A program made the translations under genes and the position numbers. Below the pieces are notes generated by a model, which was not told where the DNA came from, made no database searches, and worked only from the letters and a program-made list of their open reading frames with translations. Shown piece by piece: positions 1 through 10,924 of a DNA stretch of 64,000 bases; the first letter of the stretch is position 1, and each line of letters begins with the position of its first letter. This stretch comes from Gigaspora margarita (Eukaryota > Glomeromycota > Glomeromycetes > Diversisporales > Gigasporaceae): the NCBI GenBank assembly GCA_009809945.1, contig WTPW01000705.1:214290-278289 (forward strand), in the 5' to 3' direction.

Positions 1-32
<32 letters not shown>

Positions 33-701
33 GTGAGGCCTTGCTCATATTTTTATTGGGTAATTTATATAAGAAGTTGTTTGATAGCAACGACTTAAAT
101 TGTGCAGTGACAAATACATATAAATTACATGCAAGAATAAAAGCTCAGACTAATTTATCTGTGACCTAAACCTACTAGAGTGGTCAAGACTCACCTAGAT
201 TTGGATGGTTAAAATATGATTAGTGGAAATACTGTATTTGATCCACATAGTGGACCAAATATTGTTTTGCGAATTGCTTGCCCTATTGGTGGGCATGTAT
301 TGTTATCTAAGTGTAACTGGTCAGGAAGTCCACAGAGGTAGCTATAAGTAGGCACTATGCATTAGTGGAGTTTAGCACGAGGATAGTGGTGCACTGATAA
401 TGGTTGAGTATAGTTGTGTTTAAGTGTAATATTGTTAGTTTTCTTCTATTGGGCGAATGTAGAGCAGTATGGCTTCTATATTTGTTCATAAACTTCGTTA
501 GATATTTCAAAAAGGATCTTAATGACTATCTGGGAAGCTTTCTTGTATGGAATGTTAAAGGGTTGTAATGATTGAATAAGTGGAGCTAAAATTAGCCCTC
601 TAATAGTAGAGAATAAGGAGTAGGGGTCTAGAAATGTAGGAGTGGGATTAAAGAATGAGTGCATATAGATTGCTCGTATGAGGTTTGTCAGTTGACAAGG
701 G
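1..701 (-). mobile_element. LINE 3' end, 5'-truncated (copy 1)
   Basis: On the minus strand this is the last ~0.7 kb of a non-LTR retrotransposon. Its poly(A) tail appears as 29 T at positions 1-29, preceded in element sense by an AATAAA-like signal. The minus frame at 476-664 is the end of the LINE protein: it shares the run LDPYSL-STIRGLI and a terminal I..EISNEVYEQI with the C-terminal segment of the fuller copy at 5580-5750 on the plus strand. Homology to that copy stops near 701, as expected from incomplete reverse transcription. The far side lies outside the window, so no TSD can be read. It is a dead fragment. Confidence 0.85.
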
Positions 702-984
702 AATATAAAATTAAATTTTACTAAAATATAATTCTTATTTTCAAATATTATTAAATAAAATTTTATTTTAATATTTTGATTTTTAAAAAAAGTAGATCAT
801 AAGTATATTTATAGTATTTTTTCTATGCAAATTTGCCTGAAACAGCCTAAAGATTAAGGGATAAGGTAGTACAAATCCAAAAATAGTTAAATTTACTTAT
901 AAATTTATAGTAAATTAGTAGTAAACTAATAGTAAATTTATAGTAAATTTAATTTCAAAGCTTAAAGATAAATTAATATTAAAA
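702..984. other. AT-rich spacer with short TAGTAAATTTA repeats
   Basis: No gene is visible. Between about 888 and 955 the string TAGTAAATTTA and close variants recur several times in tandem. The last 12 bases (973-984) are the left copy of the direct repeat flanking the next element. Confidence 0.6.
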
Positions 985-1971
985 GAGTGTAGTGATAGCG
1001 AAGTTGGGTTGTTGTTACCTCCCAAGCGACAGGTGCAGAGTTCAAATCCTATTAGAGACAGTTTTGAAAATTGTATTTGTATTATGGTAACTGATCTGCG
1101 CTTTAACTAATTGGATCTTTGATCTGTAACCCAGATGATACCAAGTTATTGGGAGCTGACTAACTTGTGTAATATTACACAAGAGAAAAGGAAGCATATA
1201 AGTTTTGGGAATTAGTAGAATGGAACCCGCTTGGCAAGACCTGAATAAAGAAGTATCCGACTTTCGACGGTGCCAGAGAAAAAGGATCTTGGAAGAGGAC
1301 TAAGCAGAAGCAGACTAACGACAAAAATGGTTGGAGGACACTACTAACTAGACCACTGGAGTTGTATCAGAAGAAAAGAACATGTGTTTCAGAAGCATGT
1401 ATTAAGGGGAGAGAGACCATAAGGTATTTTAAAGCCGAGCTGACCAACCCTTCTGGGTCTTAGAATTGGGAGTTGGAATATGACTGGGAAAAAGAAACTG
1501 GAAGAGTAACTAATTTAATGCTGGGGTTGGGGAACTTCACAAGGGCAGAATTAGGTAATGATAGTGGTTTAAGGATAATTCCTGACTGCAAGTAGCAGTA
1601 TAATGCAGATGTGTACATTACTGAAAGTATAGATAAATACCTGGGTGGGACAGGTACCACTCTATCAGGTTTACCACAGGGTCAAATGCCCTCCACAAAT
1701 CGGAGTTTGGCTAAAGTTTCAGGGTACTTTGAATAGCAAATTACTCATGAAAGGGTATATTGAAAGGAACATAGGACATGGATAGCAATCAGAGGGTTTA
1801 AATAGGCAATCCCATAGTTGGGTTGTAGGTATGGCAGCTAGTGTGGAATGACACCAAAAGTGTAAGTGGCTGGTTGTATTCTCATTATACAAATGTAATA
1901 TGAGGCGTAGTTATGCTAACTGGGCCTATCTGTTTGTACCAATAAAGTGCTAGGGTACCTAAGTAGTCACT
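985..1971 (+). mobile_element. tRNA-headed retroposon (SINE-like, ~1 kb), copy 1
   Basis: The 5' end resembles a tRNA pol III promoter, with an A box at 996-1007 and a B box at 1039-1049. About 900 bp of non-coding body follows, ending in AATAAAGTGC some 20 bases before the end. The 12-mer TTAATATTAAAA flanks the unit at 973-984 and 1972-1983 and is read as a TSD, although it is low in complexity. The body is clearly related to the minus-strand copy at 13889-17455 and to fragments at 12795-13860 and 34535-35130; blocks such as GGGTTTAAATAGGCAAT and GTTGTAGGTATGGCAGCTAG are shared. No long ORF is present. The length is unusual for a SINE. Confidence 0.75.
996..1049 (+). promoter_or_regulatory. 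Pol III internal promoter (A and B boxes) of SINE copy 1
   Basis: TAGCGAAGTTGG at 996-1007 fits the A-box consensus TRGCNNARYNGG. AGTTCAAATCC at 1039-1049 fits the B box GGTTCRANTCC with one mismatch. The spacing is that of a tRNA gene, but the surrounding sequence does not fold as an intact tRNA. It is read as a SINE head, not a tRNA gene. Confidence 0.7.
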
Positions 1972-2018
1972 TTAATATTAAAAAAAAAAAATTAACATTA
2001 AAAAATTGGATAAGTTTA

Positions 2019-2329
2019 ATGCTCACCAGTGGTGAATTTCACCAATCCAATTAGAATTAAAAATCAGGTGTAACATGCAAAACAATTTTGTATAACAAAA
2101 ATAAGAATTTTTTAAAAAATCGCTTCTAACTAAAAATTTTGTCTATGAAACTACTTTTTTTATACAACAAAAAAATTTTTCATAAAATTTTAGTATAAAC
2201 TATACCCCCTGCCCTATCCCAGTTCTTACTCTTACTCTAATATTAAAGAGATTTAATTTTTATTTGGTTTGCTACATATAATTATGTATAGATGGATAAT
2301 TACTAGTGAATTTTACCACTGGTGAATGC
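2019..2329. mobile_element. MITE, TA-flanked, ACCAGTGGT family
   Basis: Inverted ends ATGCTCACCAGTGGTGAATT and GCATTCACCAGTGGTAAAAT are each bounded by TA (2017-2018, 2330-2331). The interior is AT-rich, has a telomere-like tract near 2222-2243, and matches in reverse orientation the interior of 8568-8917 (the stretch reading CATAAAATTTTAGTATAAAC). Non-coding. A Tc1/mariner-type origin is inferred only from the TA duplication. Confidence 0.7.
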
Positions 2330-2409
2330 TAAATTAATTCTAAAAAATTTTATTAAGCTAATATATATTAAAATTTTAACCAGTTATAAAGCTAGCTTTT
2401 CTGATTATA

Positions 2410-2812
2410 TAGTGCATGATACCTAACGACTAAAATAATTTCAAAAATTAATAGCTTATGATACAGAAAAGATATAAAAAAAAGAAAGCTGCTAAATTGT
2501 AGCCAAGGTAATTTGCTACAACTTAGCAGTTTTATTAAAAAATAATTATTATATATTTTTTAATTTATAATGTTTTTAATATGCTCAATTTTTGTATAAT
2601 ACATTAAAAAATTAACAAAAATAAAACAACATGTTTTGGTCTTTGTTTATTGCTAATTTTTAAAAAATTTGTTAATTAATAAAATTTTAGTTACTAAAAA
2701 AATTTTTTTTAACCAACAAAATACAAGAAATCAACAAATCATCAAAATTCATTATAAATTTTTTTTAAAATTGAACAAATTATGCATTTTAGTCTTTAGG
2801 TGTCACACACTA
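2410..2812. mobile_element. MITE with 27-bp inverted ends and TA duplication
   Basis: The left end TAGTGCATGATACCTAACGA and the right end (reverse complement) TAGTGTGTGACACCTAAAGA both continue into CTAAAAT, and TA flanks both sides (2408-2409, 2813-2814). Inside, 2489-2530 forms a strong hairpin (CTGCTAAATTGTAGC against GCTACAACTTAGCAG). No ORF. Probably a Tc1/mariner-type non-autonomous element. Confidence 0.75.
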
Positions 2813-2926
2813 TAGTAAAAATAAATTTATTAAATTTTATTAAAAATTTTATAAAATATATCGATTTTAGTTTTAATAATTATATATTTTTATCACTTAT
2901 ACAGAAATTATCTTCATATATTCATA

Positions 2927-5783
2927 TTGGTATTAGCATATATAAATAATACCCTATGGATTACCCAATCTAGAGAAGAACTAGACAAAATCATTGAAAC
3001 CACTATCTCTTTCTACCAGATAGCAGATATACAAGTCAATCCAAGCAAATCTATCTTTATTACAAAACATACTATGATACCACTATACAATTTCACAACC
3101 ACACCCTTAATTTGATCACAAAGAACTAGCCTTTTAAATTCTTATAAAGTTGATTTACTCTCAACAATAAACAAACTGCCCAAACTAGTACAGGAGGAAG
3201 CTCTAAGTCTGGCTAACATTGCTAGTACCAAAAACATAACTGGCAAACAAATAGCATATATTATTAATACAGTTATCATTCCAACTACAGAATACTGCCT
3301 ACATAACATTATACTCTCTCAATCAACATGCAATAAAATCTTGGGCAAATACTTAATGATCACAAAATACAAGCCTCACTTATTCTGATTTACACCCAAT
3401 AGTATGATATTAAACCACAATCTATATAATATTTGCAATATATGGGATATACAACCACAACACCATATTAGCAACCTTCTGCTTAGACTTAACAATACCT
3501 TCACATTTATTGTAACTACTCGTATCAGACTCCAGCAATTACAAAACAATTTATGGTCAGCGACCAACATTGAACAACACATATGGCCAATAATTGATGG
3601 TCCCAATAGGCATACAACCAACTTCAAAATCATTCAACTTCTGAATCATATGGAGATTACAATGCAGGCCAATTCTAATATTCTATAACCACAAACCATT
3701 GAAAATAGTTGTATTCTTCTTGAAAATATTTTTAGCAAACATCCCAAGTATAGCACTTTCAAGCAGCAACTTAGATACAAACAACTTTTATATTTGGAAC
3801 AGCTTTGCTCTGCAGACAACAAAACCTTACTCATATAGCAACACATTTTCTCTAGACTTTTACACCTTCCTATTGGTAGAAAATCACTCTGGTTCACATA
3901 CCTGGAAGGCACAATCCTATTTCACAATGATCAGCATGCTATTATACTGACTATATCATTCCAAGGCTTTAACTAGAACCCCAAAATATACATAGATAGG
4001 TCAGGTTAAATTATAAAATCACTAAAAATAGAAAATCTGCAGAAAAAATCTCAAAAATAAGCAAAAAATTACTAAAAATAGAAAAGATCTGCATAAAAAT
4101 CTTCAAAAATAAGCAAACTAATATCTGATCTATCTATATATATTTCAGGGATTCTCTTCAACCCATTTGTCTATCAGACAAACCATATACCAAAATCCCT
4201 TAAACCATAAACACTAACACTACAGCACAATGAAATTATTATTGACAGGTTCAGAAGATATTTTGCAAAACCAATACAATTTCTATTACATATTAGCAAC
4301 ACAACATGAATCTATCCCAAGCCAACCAGTACATTCTACTACTAATACAATGCTCTCACTGCCCGGACTGTTATCTCAACTCTAATTGGGTTCTTAATTG
4401 TTGTGCTCTAGAGGTATTAGCAGCTCTCTCTACCCAATTTCTGAGTAGAAAATCAATTAACAAATAGCTCAAATTTAACGTTAACTATATTGATCTAATA
4501 TACTCTTCTGCAATCAAATAGCTGACAAACATCCCACCCTTCTACTATATATATTACAAACTCTCTCACCTCTGTTCTATTTCAGAACAACCCACCTTGC
4601 AAAACCTCCTCCAAATAGTACATACTAATACTAACCAACAAAATTTCATATTTTATACAAATAGTTCTGTTATAGAAATTGGAGCTAACCAATACTCCAT
4701 AGGCATTGGTTAGGTACAAATTCATGATGGCCAGATCACTTACAAATTTGTAGCCAAACTGCAAAACTAGCTATTCTCATACAAAGCAAACTCCTTGCTA
4801 TTCTTTTAGCTATCTTAATAGTACTATGCAATTCTACTATAGATACCCAGTTTGTCATCTCCAAATACAATAGGCTTAGATCAATATCTAGACAATCCTT
4901 TAAATACTACAAGTTCAACTCTTGGCCTATCTGGCATATACTTTTGGATGCTTCTCATGCATTCAATATTATGCTCAATATGCACAAAGTCAAAGCACAC
5001 GCAGATAACAATTTCAACAACCAAGCAGATCTCCTGGCCAGAAACCACTCAAGTATATACAAATTACTTTTTAACCATGCCAATATCTATAACTTCTCCT
5101 TCTTCCTGCAATAGGAGAAGCATCCAGTAGAAGGATCTACCAAATGCTTTATTAAAAACATTTGCAAGGCACATGTTATTCAATATGGTCTTCACAAAAA
5201 TGCACTTTAGAGTGGGCACACTTCTTACACTTTATAGACTGGAATGCCACCTGGCTTTATTTCAATAACAACTAAAAAAGTTCTAACAATTTCACAAATC
5301 CCAGACTAAATTATCTCAAATTCTTCAAAATCAAAATTCTCCTCAATAACTTGTTTATCTACTCACCCTTCCATAGTATACTTCTTAATATATTCCCCTT
5401 ATCTAAGTGCTTTTATTGTAGTCTTTTTGCATCTCCTACCCACTGGCTAACATGCTAAAACACTTTTCTTCTTAATCAAATTATCTACTTTACTATATCC
5501 AAAATTATACAGAGTGCAGATACAGACATACTCTCTGTCAACTAACAGATCTCATACGAGCAATCCATATATACACATCCTTTAACCCTACTTCTACATT
5601 TCTAGATCCCTACTCTCTATACTCTACTATTAGAGGACTAATTTCAGCTTCTCTAATCCAATCATTACAACTCTTAATATTCTATACAAGCAAGTTTCTC
5701 AGATAGTTATCAAGATTCTTATTGGAAATATCTAAAGAAGTTTATAAACAAATATGGAAGCCATACTGTTCTACTTTCACCTA
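2927..5783 (+). pseudogene. Degenerate LINE polyprotein: RT C-terminal part, linker, RNase H
   Basis: The RT palm motif is present as LAYINNTLWIT, where an active enzyme has an F/Y-A-D-D box; both aspartates are replaced by asparagine. It is followed by SREELDKIIETTISFYQ and VNPSKS, typical of LINE RT. RNase H follows: FYTNSS near 4648 where TDGS is expected (Asp to Asn), YKAN near 4780 where KAE is expected (Glu to Asn), and a well kept C-terminal part from 4959 (HKVKAHAD, then N-QADLLARNH). The C-terminal segment matches copy 1. Many stops and frameshifts interrupt it, several of them TAG. It cannot encode an active enzyme. Confidence 0.9.
3975..4155. mobile_element. AGGACCCC MITE, copy D (nested in LINE)
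   Basis: A degenerate member of the ~180-bp family whose ends read AGGACCCCGAAATATACATA; here the left end is AGAACCCCAAAATATACATA. The flanking 8-mers CTTTAACT (3967-3974) and CTTCAACC (4156-4163) match at 6 of 8 positions, both differences being transitions. It interrupts the LINE between its RT and RNase H parts, so it is younger than the LINE. Confidence 0.8.
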
Positions 5784-6230
5784 ATAGAAAAAGACTAACA
5801 ACATTACACTCAAATATAACAATACTCAATCACTACCTGTACACTACCTCTCCCAGGCCAAGCCCTGCCAATGTATAGTACCTTTTACAGCTACCTTTGT
5901 GGACTCCCAACTAGTTACACTCAGACTACAGCATATGCCTACTAATAGAGCAGGCAATTTACAAAATCAGTATTTGGTCTAATATGTGAATCAAATACAG
6001 TATCCCTACTAATCACATTTTAATCATCCAAATCTAGGTAAGACTTGGCCATTATAGTAGATTTAGGTCACAGATAAATTAGTCTGAGTTTTTATTCTTG
6101 AATATAATTTATATGTATTTGTTACTATATATTTTAAGTTGATACTATTAAGCAATCTTTTATATAAATTACTCAATAAAGATACAAGCAAGGCCTCACT
6201 TTAAAAATAAAATGAATTATATATTTTTAT

Positions 6231-6459
6231 AAGAAATAATTTATTTATTACCTGGGTGAATTATTCATTTCCATCTCAAATAAAAATAAAATTCTAGCTA
6301 CATTAGGGTTATTAGAATTAGAATTAGAGTTAGAGTTAGAATTAGGGTTAGAATTAGGACTAGAATTAAATTTAAGATATAATTGCAAGAAAAGTATTTT
6401 TTGTTAAAAACTCAACAGGGTTACCCCAGTAAAATTTTAAAATAGCATAAAGTAAGTAA
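6231..6459. repeat. Telomere-like degenerate TTAGGG/TTAGAG/TTAGAA array
   Basis: At 6304-6372 about ten hexamers of the form TTAGNN run in tandem, including TTAGGG, TTAGAA and TTAGAG. The array is short, interstitial and heavily varied. The same kind of tract recurs inside many MITEs of this window, so it is probably a MITE remnant and not a chromosome end. Confidence 0.6.
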
Positions 6460-6753
6460 AGAAAGTGCTGTAAATCATATATTTTCTAGAGGAGTCACCT
6501 ATTTATCACATCCTATATATATATAGTATAAACAGCCAATAATATTGAAGCAAAATCAATTATTAGTTAATCGCAGATAGTTGCTACATAGTAAAGCATA
6601 AATTCTACTATGTTAATTGATAATTATTAATTAAGTAAACTTGTTGGAAGACCAAAATACACATATTTTGAAATTTTATTAAAATTGAAAATTTTTTATT
6701 ATTTAACTTTTAATTTTTATGTTCGTCAAATATATTTTTTTTAAAAGTTTATT

Positions 6754-7232
6754 TATATGTACTCTAAGGTACATGTACTCTATCATGTGACCTATATAGA
6801 TTGGTATAAAATTTAAAATCAGATATAACATTACATGATTAGAAAAATTTAAAACAAATATTCGTTTTGACAAAAATTGCTTATTTCACAAGAAATTGCA
6901 TAATAAACTACCTTCTTGCATTAATAAAAAGTTTTTCTTGAGCGATTTTATTATATAATAGCCTAAACTCTAATCCTAAGGGCTGTGTTATTAATCACCT
7001 GATTATTTTTTATCAGAGGCCTACCCCCTTCTCTTTTCTTTAATATATATATAGTCAGGTTCTTATATATAATTTCAACTTTTTTTACCCCCTCCCTCCT
7101 AAAAAATCACCTGATTTTTGTCACTCCCCTAATATATTTCTTACCCTAACTCTAACCTATATTGGTATTACAATATTATATGATCAAAATAAAGGTACAA
7201 AAAATTTAATGTACCCTATGGGTACATTTACA
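6754..7232. mobile_element. Nested inverted-repeat element (ATGTACYC ends)
   Basis: This segment is absent from the homologous element at 33089-33861, which acts as an empty site. Its ends pair as ATGTACTCTAAGGTACAT and AATGTACCCATAGGGTAC. Boundaries are accurate to perhaps 5 bp and no TSD could be fixed. It contains telomere-like motifs (7141-7158) and hosts a further MITE at 6980-7129. Confidence 0.6.
6980..7129. mobile_element. 150-bp Harbinger-type MITE (GGGGAGTG family), copy 1
   Basis: Ends are GGGCTGTGTTATTAATCACC and (reverse complement) GGGGAGTGACAAAAATCAGG, with perfect TAA on both sides (6977-6979, 7130-7132). Two more copies are at 23293-23438 and 32788-32940 in the other orientation, with GCCTCTAATAAAAAATA and GGAACCTGA as shared internal landmarks. 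It lies inside an element that lies inside another element. Confidence 0.85.
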
Positions 7233-7606
7233 TTAATTCTTTTTTAAAAAATTTTAATTTTTCTGTCAAATACAAAAATCAAAAGTCAATTAATTAAAAA
7301 TTTTCTAATACTTATAAAAATTTTGTAATAATTGTATTTTGACCTTCTGAATAAGTTTATTTAAGCGATTTTAATCGATTTACTTAGTAAAATTTAGACC
7401 TTACTATGTTGTAACTTTTGTCAATTGTGGGATAGCTTATTTTCAAATCAAGCCAGTTTTGAGTTTTATAAAATTTGATTGGTTAATAGTTCTATCACTA
7501 GAGAGAGATCAGGGCCTATATAAACCCTAATCACGTAATTTACCACTTTCCTAAGGAATATCAAATCTCATACCAGATAAGGAATAAATATACTCTTTTT
7601 CATATG

Positions 7607-8338
7607 GGCTGATTTAAGGAATTGCTAATAACTTTTGCTCTACTGGTCCGTTTTGGATGATTTAACTACCAAAATGTTCGTCTCAATAAGACGATTCTAA
7701 CAAGCCCAAAATTGCTAAAATCCAATTACAGGATCCAGAGATCGATCAAATTTTGTGAAATTTTAATAGTGTTTTTAGAATTACTATGTAAATATATTTA
7801 ACAGTGAATAATGTTTAAACCACTGGTCCGTTTTGGATGATTTAACCACCAAAATGTTCGTCTCGATGAGACGATTCTAACGAGCCCAAGATCATCAAAA
7901 TCTAATCACAGGATCACAAGATCATTAAAAATTAGTATAACAGCTTATCTACAAATCTCATGGGTTTTTTTATATTGTAGTACAAAAACCTATGAGATTT
8001 GTAGATAAGCCATAATAATAATTTTTAACGATCTTGTGATCCCGTGATTAGATTTTGATGATTTTGGGCTCGTTAGAATCGTCTTATCGAGACGAACATT
8101 TTGGTGGTTAAATCATCCAAAACGGACCAGTGGTTCAAACTTTATTTACTGTTAAAGATATTTACATAGTAATTCTAACAACACTATTAAAATCTCACAA
8201 AATTTGATCGATTTCTGGATCCTGTGATTGGATTTTAGAGATTTTGGGCTTGTTAGAATCGTCACGAACATTTTGGTAGTTAAATCATCCAAAATGGACT
8301 AGTGGTTCAAAAATTATTCACAATTCCTTAAATCAGCC
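7607..8338. mobile_element. Long foldback element carrying four core modules
   Basis: Two ~350-bp arms (about 7607-7957 and 7987-8338) are near-perfect reverse complements, meeting at CTTATCTACAAATCTCATGG. Each arm holds two copies of the module ACTGGTCCGTTTTGGATGAT followed by GTCTCRATGAGACGATTCTA (7641-7710, 7821-7890, and in reverse near 8053-8130 and 8247-8312). Flanking TSDs were not resolved. Non-coding; high arm identity suggests recent formation or gene conversion between arms. Confidence 0.85.
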
Positions 8339-8567
8339 GATATATATAATATATATATTATATAAATATATACATATATATATATAAACTAAATATAAAA
8401 ATATTTGTATTTTAGTGAGTTTTTGTCAAAATTAATGATTTTATTATCATTAGAATCAGAAAAGCTAGCTCTACAAATTTCAATTAAAAATTTAAAGCTA
8501 TTATCTTAATAAAAGATTTTTATAATTATAAATTAATTTAAAACTTTGATTAAATTTTTCAATAGTA

Positions 8568-8917
8568 CTAAATCACACCACTGGTGCTCAACACCAGTAT
8601 GTAGTATAACATGAAGATCAATATCAAAAAAAAAATAAACAAAAAAATAAACAAATATTAAATTTAATAAATATTAAGTTAGAGTTAATAGTTAGAGTTA
8701 GAGTGAGGTATAGTATATAGTAAATTTTCACAAAGAATTTTTTTTTTAAAAAAAAAGGTGGTTTTATAGATGGAATTTTGAGTTAGAAGGTATTTTTTAA
8801 AAAAATAGTGAAATAGCAAAAAAATTTATATTACACCAAATTCTTATATTACACTGCATTTAAACAATTTGATTGGTAAAAATCATTGTGGTATTGAGCA
8901 CCAGTAGTGTGATTTAG
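8568..8917. mobile_element. MITE, TA-flanked, ACCACTGGTGC family
   Basis: Ends CTAAATCACACCACTGGTGC and (reverse complement) CTAAATCACACTACTGGTGC are nearly identical and extend about 30 bp. TA flanks both (8566-8567, 8918-8919). Interior sequence, including a GAGTTAGAG-rich telomere-like stretch at 8683-8706, matches the element at 2019-2329 in reverse. No ORF. Confidence 0.85.
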
Positions 8918-9036
8918 TAAAACTGAAATTTTTTAATAAAAATATTTAGTTTAAAAATTTAATTTTATTATAAATTATTATAAAATATTAAAAATATTTT
9001 ATAAAAAATTAATTTTTATTAGGATATTAAAAAATA

Positions 9037-10924
9037 GTGCACCTGTACCACGGTGCACCCCCGGATCACTCTGGATCACATGATCGATAGCGCACTCCAG
9101 ATCACATGACTGATGTGATCAATGCTGTGATTTTTTTAATTTATTAAAATTTTACTTATGCAGGAATTATATTTTATAGCGATTAATATGTAGATGATTA
9201 ATTTATTACACTTGCACGGCATAATACAACAATTATATCATTACAAATCGCATCAACTATTGATCGCGATTACTAAAAAACTACCTAATATACCCTACCT
9301 AACCCAAACCTAACTAATAGCAAAAACAAAGCTATTAGCTAAGCGTAAATATACATTCTTATACGCCACTTCGTTATACTCAGTACAGCTTGTGTTGCTT
9401 CGCTTACGCTTAGCAACACAGACAGGGCTCGCTTCACTCTAGGGATGTTAATGAAGTAAGGTACTACAGAGTAACTGTAGAGTATAACCCACTCCATACC
9501 GGTGTGGTCTAGACATGACACTACCTCGGATTACTAAGATATTATTAATAGGAGTAATTGCTCCGGAGTAATACTACTAATACAAAATGGATTATACTCC
9601 AGAGTATTATTGTATATATATTTTTTACAGTATTTCCCCAAAATAAGGTAGCATATTTTTGGGAAAATACGGTACTATAAACTCCGGAGTATTACATAGT
9701 GCTTAACACATAGTACTCCGGGTTATACTCTGGGTTATACTCCGGGTTACACTTTGGAGTATGCTCTGATTCATGCTTCAGTATGGTGTGGTGTTAAGGG
9801 ATACTCTGCCAGAGTATGCGCCACACCATCCTGGAGCACTCTGTTAACATCTCTACTTCGCTCGCTCTGTAGTCGCTTCGCTTCAGCTGTCGCCTCCGCT
9901 TCGCTCTCTTTCTTAAATATTCGATACAACCACAACTACTCTACTCTAACTTACTCTAACCCTAGACCCAACTTAATGAACTTAACAAAATTTCATGACG
10001 AGAGTACACCGGTTACAAAGTTAAAATGATGGTATCAATGGCTATAATGAAAGTAATGCACTATTTCGATTACAGCGACACCAACAACAAAGATAAAAAA
10101 AGATGCACTTGACAGAAGTAGAAGAACGTTCGTATGAAAATCTGAACACCATATTTCTAAATATAGCCACTAACCAGAGTATCTTATGCCTCAAGAAAGT
10201 TTTAGGAAAAAAAAGAAACGTTAGTAAAAATTCAAAGCCAGAATAATAAAACAACAAATAATACGGCCCTGAATTCAAGGAAGCTCAAAATAGCTTAACA
10301 AACTACCCTAACCACGTAGCCTACCCTAACTCTATCTAACGAATATGCATCGTGATTACACAGTTAAACGGAAAAATGACCACATTAGCGCAGCAAAATA
10401 TACAAACGATGACACCATAGGCGCGAAATCACACTGGGCAACATTCTAGGGCAACGATACCAAAAGTATAGCATAATCAGCGAAATTATGACAACAAACA
10501 AAGCACAATTCACACCAACACCAAGGCAACGGCACAGAAAGTATGGTGCAACCAGCAAAATTATGGCAAAACAAGCGACACAAAATGAGTGGCAAAGTGA
10601 ATTAATACAAAGCAAATGGCAAAGCAAGCAAACAAAGCAAACGGCAAGGAAAGAAGTAACAAATACCTCAATAACAGCACCTAAATGATGCGACAACACC
10701 AAGACAATGACACCAAAGCAACGATACCAAGTGATGACACCCAATGACGACAACAGCGAAGACGCGACAAATTATCTGGAAAACGGTAGCAAAAAAAAAA
10801 ATTAATAAATAAAAAAATATATACAGAAAAAAAAAAGCAGAACAAAAAAAAAAAAGTGATTATCAATGATCACTGATTGTATATATACCCCGTGATCAGG
10901 GGTGCACCATGGTGCAGGGTGCAC
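9037..10924. mobile_element. 1.9-kb terminal-inverted-repeat element (GTGCACC ends)
   Basis: The left end GTGCACCTGTACCACGGTGC and the right end (reverse complement) GTGCACCCTGCACCATGGTG continue for about 33 bp into CACCCC-GATCAC. The 8 bases outside each end are A/T-rich and similar, but too simple to be called a TSD. Inside are GATCACATG repeats (9060-9120), GCTTCGCT-like repeats (9400-9420, 9855-9910), ACTCCGGAGT palindromes (9540-9760) and an A/C-rich strand-biased tract (10440-10760). ORFs of up to 122 codons exist but have repeat-like composition. No transposase was recognised. Confidence 0.7.
9540..9800. repeat. Cluster of ACTCCGGAGT-type short palindromes
   Basis: GCTCCGGAGTAAT, ACTCCAGAGTATTAT, ACTCCGGAGTATTAC, then a run of TACTCCGGGTTATACTC-like units (9716-9765), give eight or so copies of a ~10-bp palindromic motif. 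The same AATACTCCAGAGTATT palindrome recurs at 12552-12567, outside the element. The function is unknown; transposase-binding subterminal repeats are one possibility. Confidence 0.7.

Larger units (their letters stand above)
2894..6214 (+). mobile_element. LINE with RT and RNase H relics, 16-bp TSD (copy 2)
   Basis: A 5'-truncated non-LTR retrotransposon. The 16-mer AATTATATATTTTTAT occurs exactly at 2878-2893 and 6215-6230, which fixes both ends. The 3' end has AATAAAGATACAAGCAAGGC and a weak A-rich tail, and matches copy 1 (reverse complement of 1-190) and the fragment at 61226-61394. The protein part starts just before the RT active-site motif, so the fingers and most of the palm are missing. 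A 181-bp MITE sits inside at 3975-4155. The coding strand is conspicuously poor in G. Confidence 0.93.
6460..7551. mobile_element. PIF/Harbinger-type foldback element, copy 1 (interrupted)
   Basis: A palindromic element with ends AGAAAGTGCTGTAAATCA and (reverse complement) GGAAAGTGGTAAATTACG, flanked by TAA (6457-6459, 7552-7554). Its arms carry the paired segments GCTACATAGTAAAG and CTTACTATGTTGTAAC. Copy 2 at 33089-33861 aligns over almost the whole length, except that about 480 bp (6754-7232) is inserted near the centre here. A 3-bp TWA duplication suggests the PIF/Harbinger superfamily. No ORF. Confidence 0.75.

Noticed and set aside
996..1065. tRNA gene at the SINE heads (also 11352-11432 and 17380-17455)
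   Set aside because: A and B boxes are present, but acceptor and anticodon stems do not pair properly and each continues into a retroposon body.
3376..3950. Separate genes on both strands in this stretch
   Set aside because: The plus frames are fragments of the LINE polyprotein in order, and the minus frames are their shadows.
6304..6372. True telomere
   Set aside because: The array is short, degenerate and flanked by transposons on both sides.
10385..10753. 122-codon minus frame rich in Cys and Leu
   Set aside because: It is the complement of the A/C-rich repeat tract within the 9037-10924 element; composition explains its openness and no domain is visible.
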